Shown piece by piece: positions 33,789 through 45,400 of a DNA stretch of 64,000 nt. Source of the DNA: Pinus tabuliformis (lineage: Eukaryota; Streptophyta; Pinopsida; Pinales; Pinaceae); NCBI GenBank assembly GCA_031772625.1, contig CM062819.1, forward strand, positions 1,230,919,070 to 1,230,983,069, in the 5' to 3' direction. The notes beneath the pieces were generated by a model. It was not told where the DNA came from. It searched no databases and saw nothing but the letters and a program-made list of their open reading frames with translations. Every line of letters starts with the position of its first letter. The stretch's first letter is position 1. The position numbers were made by a program, and so were the translations under genes.

Positions 33789-35746
33789 ACTAAATCAAAC
33801 TCTTTACTTCAATTCTTCTTTCAGGGTTTTGAGTAGAATAGGAGCATGTAGAAATTGCATGGCTAGAAACTTTCTTTAGAATCTAGAAGCATTTAGTACA
33901 TAGAGTTCTAGATACTCATGTAGAAAGAGAATTTATAATAAGAACAAAATGCATGGTTAGAAATATCTACTAGAATATAGGAGCATGGTATATATAGCTC
34001 AAGATATTCATGTAGAAGGAGCATACCTAGTATAGGACCTCATCCATGATGAAAGAAAATTGATCAAGAATCTTCGAAGACCTCCATCATCGAAACAAAA
34101 GAAACATTTGCAGGGCAAGGGTCTTTAAGATCCTATGATGGAATCTTCAAAATAAGGTTCATGAACCAAATCATATGTCTCATTGGGAATCCCATTCACG
34201 GGATTCAAGAAAAGGATGATATGCAGGAAAGTTAAGATGAAGCAAGAAGGGCCACACCAAGGACAACCAGATGAAGCTAATATTATCAAACAAGAATCAA
34301 GATGAGGTATGTATACATCAAAGTTTGGTCATGTTATCATACGTATATTATTGAGCCATGGGAATAGTTCTATAACATGATAAAGTATGAAAAAATCTCT
34401 TTCACCAAGGACATGCTCGAAGGCATGTACTACAATGCAATGAAGGTCAACAAAATAATATGCTCACATATGGAGTATAAGATTGCTGACCAATAAGCAA
34501 GAAGGAATGTTGACTAGTCCAGGAAGCAAGCAATGAAGAAGTGCTCTCAAGGAGAATAAGGTGGTTGACAAATTTATCCAAAGAGAATCAAATGAAGAAA
34601 GAGATCAAGCATGTGAAGAACAACATAATCACCAAGAATCACTATCTGACAAAAATACTTTGAAGATATCTCCCAGAAGAAGGCGGGTCAAATCTGACAA
34701 AAGAAGGAAGGAACCTTGGCACCTATGAAGGCCTTAGAGATATGAAAGATTCAGATAATTGATTCTACTCTAAAAATATGTCATGATGAAGAAGCCATCC
34801 AAAAAAATAAAAAGCAATGTTATATTAGGATGAAGTCATGATAGGCTACTAGGTCGAAGCATGTAAACAAGTAAGTATGACGAAGCATCCATGAGAAATG
34901 TATTCTGAAGCATAGACAGATGACAAAGGAGTAGCCAGATGAAAAGAAAACCTGATGTATGAAAAGAAATCCACTTTCCATGAAGGAAGCATTGACATGA
35001 AAAAACAAGAAGAAAAGTGATCGATGGATGGTGCCCTACCTAGAAGAAGTTCGAACAAATACTTCATGACATCAAAGAAAGGAAGGAGATCAAGCAGTTG
35101 AAGGACCCATGAAGAAGAAGTTGTTGATGGATGAAAGAGTCCCTGGTTAAGAGGGATATCTTACAAGTCCTTGATCAAGAGATAGTTTTCGATCACCCCT
35201 GATTACAAAGGAGTGACAATTTTGTTTTTCCATTTCATGGGTCATGCACTAGACTAGGACTAACAATTGTAAGTCTAGATGAAGGCCATGAATGGAAATG
35301 TAGACACTAGATAGACACAACATTCTTGTCTTCACTTGGGAAGAAATAATGGGAGGATTAGGTAATCATATGGAATCTGATACTCTTTGAGGATGTAGGG
35401 CATCCAAGACAAGAGTAGGCAAGAGGACCAATATTCTTTGAGGGTTGGGAACCCAAGATAAGAATAGTTTTAGAATGTCATACTCAGAGAACACCTAAGT
35501 GGTTATGTACCTTGAGAGACAATGATCAAGGTGTCTATAAATCATTGGTCTCGCCAGCATTGTAGCTCATGACCTCATTAAGAGATGAAGTTGTTATTCA
35601 AGGCCTTGCACTATGACAATGTTTATTCATATGATGTTATAACATATGGATTGCAAATCTGATTTCTCTTATGTGAATTCTTATGAAATTGATAATAGCC
35701 AAACACCTTGTAATATTGTATGAATAAATCCCTAGTTAAGAGGGAG
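33789..35746 (+). other. Copia-P noncoding 3' internal region and PPT
   Basis: About 2 kb with many stops in every frame. It is homologous to 19428-21092 and 16575-16851 (reverse) of Copia-A. It ends in AAGAGGGAG (35738-35746), the polypurine tract before the LTR. Confidence 0.65.
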
Positions 35747-37017
35747 TGTTGAAGGAAATGTAACTAGGTTCGGTCTTCATAAATGTAATTTTTATATTTT
35801 TACTTATTCAAGAAAAGAAATATTATTTTTATAATATATGTCAATGAGTTTCTTTCTGATTGAAATAGGTCTAGCACATGTTAAGTGTTATAGGTGAGTC
35901 AAATAGTTAAAAGGAAATTTTGAAGGCCTTAAGGGCATGTTACACCATGTATTAGGGTCAAGAGAATACCTCCAAGAAAATTCAATTCCCCTCCTATGCA
36001 TAGGCATCTTCAAAGAATCTCCTTCAATCATGTTACACCACCAAATAAGCCATCTGAAGCAGGTGCAACAAGTTGACCTACAAACTTTCCTCAAGTTGGC
36101 CTTCTAGTCAGCCTAAAAGGAGGGACAATCCTCTATATATAGAGGTTTTCCACTCCACCAAAATACACACACTTACCTCTGAAATCAATGCATCAAAAGA
36201 GAAAGTAAAGTGTGAAAAAGAGACGAGAAAGGGAGCCTCTAGTGCACCATCAAAGGAAGGAAGAACACCGAATCTTAAAGGATTGTTCCTAGGGAAATCT
36301 ACAGTCACATGTGCAAGGATAGGGAGGGCTTTTTACAGTCATAAAAGCAGAAACCCACAGTTGGCATATCTCTCTAATTGAGCTAGGAAACTAAACCTAT
36401 AAGGTATCCCAATCAAGCAAAGGAGAAGGACACTCAAGCGAAGGAAGAAAATAACTTACCATATCAAGGAAATCACCACACATGCGGAAATATCAGTCGT
36501 ATCAAGTTTGCATCTACACCTTGAAGAAAGAGCTCATTTGGTCAAGTATAATAAAGGGATCATCACAAGAAAAGGTACTTATCAAAAGGTGTCACTTCTA
36601 GCGCAAGTGCAACAAGATCTATCAACAATCGAGAGAAGAAACAAAGTGCCAGAAGGAGGTTGAAGTGCCAAAAGGAGGGAGTGCTGAAGAAACAAAGTGT
36701 CGGAAGGACTTGACTTGTGCATGGAGGATATTCAAGTCAGGGGTCTAGGGTTTCACATTGATCAATAAGAAGCTTCAATAAGAGAAACTTACTAAGGGGT
36801 TTTCCTCTCAAGAGAAGAGAGGTTTCGGCCCTGGCAGAGAGTCAACATCTTTTGTTCTTGTTCTTATGTTTTGGTAGCAGTTTGATGAAGTACACACACA
36901 TGCATTAATAAAAATAAGAAGAAGATTAAGCTAACAATAAAATGCAAAAAGACTCCACAAATTGTTATCAAGTAACAAAGAATCGCACTACACTTATTTG
37001 TCGTAGATACTTCAACA
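35747..37017 (+). repeat. Copia-P 3' LTR
   Basis: 1271 bp, partner of 23389-24659, with the same terminal motifs and the same 16-bp TATA palindrome (36130-36145). It is followed by the CTTTT duplication. Confidence 0.88.
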
Positions 37018-37022
37018 CTTTT

Positions 37023-37232
37023 GACTCTATTTTGACTCATTCATTTTTTCTTTCCAATATATAATATTCCCAAATGGGTCTTCAATACATGACAATGACT
37101 CAATTGACTTTGTGACAAACCTAGAAGCACTCAAGAACACAAAGAATATTTTTTTTTCTCTTTTCATTAAATAGATAAAATCACAATTACATATGCCATT
37201 ATGAAGACCGAACCTAGTTACATATTTCAACA
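37023..37232 (-). repeat. Copia-A 5' LTR, outer part
   Basis: It continues the LTR broken at 23388. The text GACTCTATTTTGACTCA... to CTAGTTACATATTTCAACA matches 16310-16574. The end TTTCAACA (minus-strand TGTTGAAA) is the LTR start. The next base (37233) is in the Copia-B LTR. Confidence 0.8.
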
Positions 37233-37396
37233 GGTTTTGCCCTAGTTGAGAGCCTACATCCTGTGTCCCTAGTGATTTTTATTGTTTGGAATTTATTGAT
37301 GAAAATATAAATATAAATAATTAAATGAAGAACTAACAAGAATATAAAGTAAATGTCAAGATCTAAGAGCAATATAATGCCCTAGATTTCTCAACA
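37233..37396 (+). repeat. Copia-B 5' LTR, 3' end only
   Basis: It matches 50085-50254: GCCTACATCCTGTGTCCC, GATTTTTATTGTTTGG and CCCTAGATTTCTCAA. Its upstream part is missing on the left side of Copia-A, where the junction is rearranged. Confidence 0.7.
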
Positions 37397-39716
37397 TGGT
37401 ATCAAAGATATGGACATCAGTATGAGGGAAATTAAAAGGTCACAAGGACTTTAAGACAAAGGAGAAAAGATACCAGAGGATATTAGAACAAATTATAGGC
37501 ACATTGATAACCCTTAATTCTAGTGACTAGGATGCATACATGAATTAAGGAGGACAAAGAAATTTTATGAATATAACAACTATGTTTTAAAGGACCAAAG
37601 CACTAGAACGATTGCCCACTCAAGGTTGAGTCCCTTGAAAGAAAAAGTGCAATAATGGGCATAGATTCTATGATCTGAAATCACCCTTGAAGTCTGAACA
37701 CTATGTCACTTCAGGGTTTGCAAAATTACAGAAGTCTATACATACTTAAGGGTAACTAAAAGTAGTGCTTGAAACCAGAAAATTAAAGAGTATAGGCTAA
37801 AGTTATTGTTAATACAAGAAGATGTCGAGAACATGTGCATAAAACAGTCAATATATACAATATAAATAAGGTATTCCTGTAACTTATATACATATATACA
37901 CAGAGAACCAAAAAGGGTAAGTAAGGCCGACCTTGGAAGCACAGTCATCCTGAGCACATGTATATGACTCGAATTATGGACAATTAGAACAACTTTTGAA
38001 TCCTCCTCAATGGTTTTCAACAATTGTTCTAAAGCAAACAAACACAGCAGTGGTTATCATTTGAAGGTCATCCTTTGAAGAATTTACTGACATCTAGAAG
38101 AAGTTGTAACAGTTATTAGCATCTCTAAGCCCTAAGAAGGAATAGTCTCCCGAATAGAAAATTTCTTTGATTGTCCTATAGCAATCAATGATAAAAGGAG
38201 CAGCAACATATTATCTCTGAAGTTTTAAAGCAAGAAAATCAAACTACAATAGAAAATCCAATGAAAAGTTGGGTAGAGCAAGGAATCCTTGTTTGAAGTA
38301 TTCACTCTTAAAGAGCAAGGTCGAGAGCATGGAATCCAATAGCAGGCCTTATATCAGATCTTATAGCACCTTCTATGATCACGGAAAATAGAGGTACATA
38401 ATTGTGAGGTATGTATAATATATTTAAGAATCTTACTTGAGATGTTTAAGGATTAGCTTATTATTGACTCTAAGGTTCGAAAGTTGTTGATATTGGTATT
38501 AATGTCTAAGATTGTAAATCCTAGATGGAACATGAAAACCTTAGTCATATAGAAACCCTAACCCTAATCACTCATTACTCTTGACTTCTAGGGTTTGTAG
38601 GTAATCTAGGATGTAGGATAAACCCTAGTATTGATTGAAAAAGACGATAACTTGATTCTTAATAAATATAGGGTTTGTAATTGGAAACCCTAGGATTCCA
38701 TCCTCCATTGTTCTATGGAAACCTTAGATTGTCAAATTAATATCATGATTTTAGGATTTCATATTTGTCTTGGTTGTAGTTATTACTGATATAAAGATTA
38801 TGGCTAAATTCAAAAGGAGCACTTCAAGGTTTGTTAAAGAACAATTCAAGGTATGTCTTAAACTACAAGTTTTGTCACAAAGTTCTCTTCATAAAAAAAG
38901 AGGTATGTTCATTCTCTTTTAAAATTTTATTTACATTACTAACACCGTTATGTCTAGGGTTTTGAATATTAAATATTATTAATAGGGTGATTAATCATTA
39001 GATTGAATCTACCCTCATCATATTATCTTTTGCTACTTTATTTATGAAACCCTAACCTTTAGGGTTCACTGTAAAACCCAAACCTAAGGGTATGTCGATG
39101 AAACCCTAGTCTACTTAGGGTTTGTACAATGAAATCCTTGCTAAAGATATGTTAACAATAATGTTGAAAACTTATTCCTCTTAGGGTTTTTAGTAACAAA
39201 CCAATTATTTTAATTTTTAGGGTTTTGATATTGATATAAAAAAGTCCTAGTCTTTTAGGGTTTGTTGTTCTTGTCCTTAAACTGAAACCTGAGATCATTA
39301 AGACTATGATAAGTTAGGGTTTTTTGCTAATAATTTGAAACCATAGATTCGTAGGGTTTGGTGAATTAGGATTTACAAGCAAGACCCTTGGAATGAAACT
39401 CTAAATGTATTTTTCTGCTCAATCAAAACCTAGCTTGATCAAGATTGTCGTGTATATATTGATGTTTGTTTCTAGAGTTTACCTAAGTATTGATATAAGT
39501 TTCAATGATGAAACCTCATATATGTATATGTTAGTAAGATAGCTTGATTATCAATGTATCTAAGGTTTATAATAAAAACCCTAGAAAGAAGTTGAAGTCT
39601 AGGATGTAAAAATATGAGTCTTCCACTAATTATGAACCTAACTAGGTTTAGGTATTTAATGTCTAAAAACATGGATGAGTTGATGTTTTCATTGTAATGA
39701 CATAGTTAACTTCATG

Positions 39717-39753
<37 letters not shown>

Positions 39754-40598
39754 TTGTACTTGCTAATATTGGTAAGCATGATGAAGTTATGATGATCAAG
39801 ATGACCTTGATATTGTAAGGAGGAATGAAGTCGTGAAAGATTTATGATGTTATAAAAAGAGGAAATGGTTGATCTCCCTAAGTTGAGAGGGAGCTTGCAT
39901 AAAAGAAAGGGTACATATCCCCAGTTGAGAGGGAGAGAATAATCTGATAGTCATGATGAACACCTTGAAGAAAGAATGAAATTAGAGAATGAATGAAAGT
40001 ACTACAAATAGATTTGCAATGTATTAAGAATGTCGTGATGTTATTGAAGAAATGAAAAAAGAAAAACATTTTAATAGTTGAATATGAATAATTTGATATA
40101 AGTGGCATTAGGATGATTGAGGACCCCAAAGATTTTTTTTTTACTTATACATATTTGAAATTTTATTATGGATTGGGGTTGTGTTTGTATAGGTAAATCT
40201 CTCCAAAAGAAATATGAACTACTTGGAAGCATGCTTGGACAAATGGATATATGTGTTTAGTTTATAGGGAAAGATGAAAAATCTAATGGCATATGCCTGG
40301 GAGGAAATCTGGACAGCCTATGTGTTGATGTCTAGATCCCGAAGAGGGAGGGTGGTGTTGGTCATGGAACTTTGATCTTGGATAGGCACCTAGATCCTTG
40401 GGTTGATGGTTAGCAAGTAAGCCTGATGGTACCTAGAGTGGCTAAAAGTTTCGGTCCATCTTAGTCCCACCCAAATAGATTACCCTTGTCAAGTAGCTAG
40501 TCCACAGCACTAAGTGTGCTAGAAATCTTCGTAGTTCTTTTCATTTTGAGATATTCCATATGTGTGTAATTATGAATACCTCCCTATTTAAGAGCAAA
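37397..40598 (+). other. Copia-B noncoding interior with telomere-like heptamers and a TA run
   Basis: 3.2 kb with no ORF of note. Between about 38540 and 39600 AAACCCTA/TAGGGTTT occurs more than a dozen times, in both orientations and unevenly spaced. A (TA)n run lies at 39719-39751. The 3' end (TTTAAGAGCAAA) is a weak polypurine tract. Confidence 0.6.
39719..39751. repeat. (TA)n microsatellite
   Basis: About 16 uninterrupted TA units. Confidence 0.95.
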
Positions 40599-40623
40599 TG
40601 TTAAAGAATGTAACTAGTGTCAG
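40599..40623 (+). repeat. Copia-B 3' LTR, first 25 bp
   Basis: Starts TGTTAAAGAATGTAACTAG, like the LTR starts of Copia-A and Copia-P. It ends in GTCAG, the duplication left by LARD-C. Confidence 0.75.
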
Positions 40624-42482
40624 TGTCTAGTCAATTTAACGTCTTAAATTGCTCTACATAAATTATCAATCCGGGTATCGTAAACTGATGAAGTGTGGTG
40701 CACCATATGTGCTTAGTTAACCTTTTTCTTACTTCGTTGTTTTATAGATTTTATTTTCTTTTGGGGTTTTGTTTTTGTTGGTTTCCTAAAGTACCTAATG
40801 CAAATGGAAATCCTATTCTAAGGTTTTAAGAATACTTTTAAAGGTCAAGTATGGATGTAAATTTCAAGACAAAGTCTATGTCCCTAATGGTAACTTCCAA
40901 AACTTAGCACTTCAAAAGATCTTAAAACATGTTATTGATGGAATTAGTACTTAAACAAAAGTGTAAATATGCAGCTACTTCAATCAAAATAGAATGCAAC
41001 AACCAATCAATGAGCTAGTGACTATGAAACCCAGTATCCTTGCTGCTGTATAAAAAGAAAACTGAACTTAAAGCAATTCAAAAACTGTAAGCAAAGTAAA
41101 CTAAATCATATTACATCAACTCATATTCTTACCCCTCACCATTCGACTCGCTCTGGCTATAGGAGGTAATCATAAACAAATTGAGGAATCTGATATATAA
41201 TTTGCATAAAATGAAACTAATATTAAACTACACATTCATACTTCAATTCCTCACCATTCGACTCGCTCTGGTTATAGGAGGTAACTGAAAATGACATGAG
41301 CAATTCAATAACTAACTTGCAGAAAAATAAACTACTATCAAACTACGCATTCATACTTCAATCCCTCACCATTTGAGTCGCTCTGGCTATAGGAGGTAAC
41401 TGAAAATGACATGAGCAATTCAATAACTAACTTGCAGAAAAATAAACTAATATCAAACTACGCATTCATACTTCAATCCCTCACCATTTGAGTCGCTCTG
41501 GCTATAGGAGGTAACTGAAAATGACATGAGCAGTCTAATATCTATCTTGCAGGAAAGTAAATGAACAAAACAAAACTGAAAGAAATAAACAATGCTGGAA
41601 TTAGAACTCAGAAAATAAATCAGCAGAAGGACAAGATGATTCCATCATGTCATTAGTCATTAAAAAGCTATGTGCATTACTAATCTACAATCAACCGGTT
41701 GAACACACTTACACGAATGAAAAACCTAATCTATCAAACTTGAAAGCAATCAAACGACATAATGAAATCAAAGCAAAATTACAAAATGAAATCTACTCTA
41801 CCTTACATTCTAATATGCTCCATGAAATCTACTTCACATCTCCTTCCATGTTGAGAACATCAAAGCTTTATTCAAATTCTTCAAAATTACAAAGTACAAC
41901 AAAGCTCTCCAAAGCTTTCAAAAGCCATCAAGGAAGAACTACAAACTCCAAGCTAAAGACTCACAAGCTAAAAGACTAACAAGCTAACAAATGAAAGAGA
42001 GAGATCTCCTATTTATACAAAACGATGAGAAGCCATCTCATTAATGAGAGTCCATGAATTTCTCCCTCTACCTCTAGAGTCCTAATCAAAATAGGAACTG
42101 ATAAGACACATGTCTTCTTAGAGTTAACAATGCAATTAGGAGATGTGACACATATCCTCATGATCCCATGATTCTTTCCACTCAAATTCGAATTTGGCCT
42201 TAGAGTGCCACATAAGGGTCTTCTAGAAGCCTTCTTTCAACCTACACATGTCAACAATCTCAACCCATTTGTTAGGTATAAGCATATGCACATTATTTTC
42301 TAATTTTTAACCACAAATTCACTTAAAAGGCTTAGAATTAATAAATATTGGAAAAACATAAATGTGGCCCAATGATAATGAAAGTGGGATGAATGTAGTG
42401 ACATAGTAGTGAAATGGAGGTGATATAATGGACATAATAGTGAAAGTGTAATGGAAATGAATGACATTTTCAAGACTCAACA
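40624..42482 (-). repeat. LARD-C 3' LTR with four 115-bp tandem units
   Basis: It contains four tandem units of 115 bp; CCTCACC starts at 41134, 41249, 41364 and 41479. Each unit has CTCGCTCTGG(C/T)TATAGGAGG or a close variant. A TATAAATAGG box on the minus strand is at 42008-42017 and fits transcription to the left. Confidence 0.85.
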
Positions 42483-45400
42483 TACCCCCCAACTGAAGCT
42501 ATTGCATGTCCTCATGCAATATATATTACATTAACTCTTTTGATCCTTGAGCTTTGGCTTAACTTTGCATGATATCATTTGATAACTTCATATTTCTGCA
42601 AAGTGTTTTACTTGAATTGCAACATGGTTGGTTCTTGTGTTACAACCATTTTTTTTTTGTTGTTGCCTTCTATTTTGATCTTTGAACTTTGCATAATGAT
42701 ATTTTGATTATTGTTGCAAAGCATATCTTTATTGGATTGCATGATGGTTGGTTCTTGTGTGACAACCATGATTTTGTTTGTATCCAATTTATCCTTTAAG
42801 CACTTTTTCAAAAGCCATTGTATGCTCATAATAGCAATGTAATAATTAATATATGTTGGAAGTATGTGGGCTCCTGAATATGATATGGACATGGCAAGAT
42901 ATGAATATGAATGTATTCCCCCCCCCCCCCAACTGATGGTATTGGCAATTTTATGAAATGAGGAAGAGAAATGTTTTTCCAACAATTATCATTCTAACTT
43001 TTTATGGAATTCTATGGTCAAAAGTTAGAAAATGACGTACCTTCACTTATCTTTTGGAATGGATGAGTTGTATGTGTAGTGGCTGAAAATTTCTGATCAT
43101 ATTCTTCTTCAAGTGGCTGAACAAGAGGAGTCATGGATAGAGAGATAAGATGATTTTTTATTGCTTCTACTAAAACTTGTTGAATCTACTCCAAAATGCT
43201 GAAAATAATAGCCTTCATGTCTTCAAAACTCGTTGGCAAAATTTCTACTATGTGAAAAAATCTTCTGATGTCGAAAATAGTAGGAAATTGTTGGCTTAGT
43301 GGTCATTAATGGATGCCACTAGTCAACACGAGAACTCTCACCGTTGATGACAATGAGAGTCAAGATGCCCAAACACATCTTGCTAGGTACGAATGAATTT
43401 GCTGATGTCTAGTCACCTAGAAGATCTAACGAACAAGGGACATTAATGTATTCCCATTGTTTGTCAGCATGAGGACTTGCCATTAAAGCATGCAAGCCTC
43501 AAGGTGTTTTTACAAAGAACTTAGATTCAAAGGACTATGGACTCAATAATTTGCATTGAAGCAGGGCTTATTTGTGGAATGAAAATGACAGGAAATGGAA
43601 GATCAAAATGGAAGATGGCAATGGAGAGTAGAAATGGCAATGGGCAATAAGCATATGAATGAGCCTCTTGCTTTTATTTGTGGGTTATGAATGGAGAAAA
43701 AGAGATGGAAAGTGTATGTGAATGTAAATGGAAAATATGGAGTGAATGGTTTATTATGAAGTATGGATGTGAAGGAGACAATAGTATCTGAAAGTTTTTC
43801 AAGTGTTTGGATCTGATTTTATATCAACATATTTCCTCTTTGTTGCTAATCTTCCTCTTATGAAACAAATTGGTCTCTTAGAGAGACACCATTCTCTTGT
43901 GGTCATTTGTCCTTCCTCCTGGAACCTGCAAAAAAACTAATACTTCTGCAATGGAATGTAAGATTATCAAAGGAGAGAGATGGTCAATCTCTCTAGTTAT
44001 GATATTTATACACAAAACTAAGAATTTTTATTAATGAAACAAGTTCTCAAAGGAAAAATCAAAAGAATTTATACCTGATTGGGAATTAGTGCCTCAAGTT
44101 GATGTTGCTTCTTTTCAGCAATTTATTTCATTATTTGCCATTTCAAACTCAAATGATGGATTTCTCATTGTGTAGATCTTGTTGAGATCTTTTCAATGGT
44201 ACTTAAATCATCAAAATCTGATTTTGTATGAAAAAGTTAGGCTGATTTGAACAATGAGGTTTTTCTGGCTGCAGAATTAGAGAACAGCTGCGGAATTGGA
44301 CTTTAGCTGCAGAATGTGCACAGTTTCTGTAGCTAAAAATCTTGAATAAAAAGTTAGCCATTCATCTTTTATCATCAATTCAAAATTAATCAATACCTTC
44401 AGAAAAGTGAGCAAATAACTTATTCATTTCATTGATTCAAAATTATTATATTTTTTTTTCTTGACATGCAGCGACTTAGTGTGGCGACTTAATGATAACA
44501 CACAACTTGACTTCCCTTTGACCGGGGTCTTTTTCATTGAATTTGACCAAATGAATAGGACATCATCCATGTACTGACATTCCCCCAGCTACCCATGTGG
44601 CTTGTTTTGCTTGATGACACCTGCAACCTAGAGTTTAACAAAACAGTTGCGGAAAGTTGAACCAGCTGCGGAAAGTGGCTGAAACAGTCAACCATCAGAC
44701 GCATATCCCTGACTGCCCCTTTTATCTAGCTAAAGAAAGTCCAAGTCTAAGTGTGTTCAACTGATTTAGTTCTCCCAATGAGCCCCATCATTTTTTTTTA
44801 TTTTTTTTTTTGGTCTAAGCTTTAAAAGCAACCCAAAGTGATCACTTGGCAACACAGGAAGAGTCAAAATTTGAGACCGTCCTCTGGTTTTCTTCTCCTT
44901 TTTATGGGAGAGACCAGGAATGGGATTTGTCCCTATCATATCAATACTTTCGACCTCAAAATTTTGAAAATGGAAAAACATTCTATCCAAATGCTTTTGT
45001 AAGAGACGATTTCCAGTTAGCATTTGATTAGCTTTAGTATCTTATGTCCAGCCATCTTGACCAGGTCTCAGCGTCACCCAAGCATCATACCATCCATAAG
45101 GAAGAGGAGGAGCACCATCCAGCTTATCATCCTAATTCATATCTCCTCCAAAAACAACATTTGGTAGATTATTCAATGGTTTACGTAAGGTAGTTAAAAC
45201 AAAGTCGTATGATTTTTGGACACGTCTTTGTTATTGGTCGTGAAACTGAAGCACAGTCACGCGTTACATGGGACTGTTAGTCATTAAAGATGTGTAATTA
45301 AGATTGAAAACCAGCACATAGTTGATTCCTAATTAGATTTGTCTTCCTCAGGCACGCCGAATTACATCACAGCCTGTTCATTTAATTGAAATTTCGTTTT

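Larger units (their letters stand above)
23389..37017 (+). mobile_element. Copia-P: gag-only Copia element inserted in the Copia-A LTR
   Basis: Two LTRs of equal length (1271 bp: 23389-24659 and 35747-37017), both TGTTGAAG...TTCAACA. They are flanked by an exact 5-bp duplication CTTTT (23384-23388 and 37018-37022). PBS at 24660, PPT at about 35738-35746. After removal of Tat-2 the internal part is only about 3.2 kb: a broken gag and about 2 kb of noncoding DNA, with no protease, integrase or RT. It is therefore non-autonomous. Confidence 0.88.
15667..37232 (-). mobile_element. Copia-A: gag-only Copia element, split and nested
   Basis: Minus-strand element. Its parts are the 3' LTR (15667-16574, outer end missing), an internal region with a broken gag (21093-21760), the PBS (22556-22567), and a 5' LTR split into 22568-23388 and 37023-37232 by Copia-P. 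No protease, RT or integrase is seen. Without the 2.6-kb insertion at 16852, the noncoding part between gag and the 3' LTR is about 1.94 kb. That matches Copia-P (1.96 kb), and the two share recognisable text, for example the 31-base match around 19548-19578 with 35326-35356 in reverse. The two are sister gag-only elements, like the TR-GAG class. They would need proteins from an autonomous relative. Confidence 0.75.

Noticed and set aside
38573-38585. Interstitial telomere
   Set aside because: CCCTAACCCTAA appears only as about two units; the others are scattered single heptamers in both directions.
42918-42930. 13-C run as an assembly gap or error
   Set aside because: It sits in a place that resembles a second polypurine tract and is followed by a phrase shared with the first, so it can be real; its length may be inexact.
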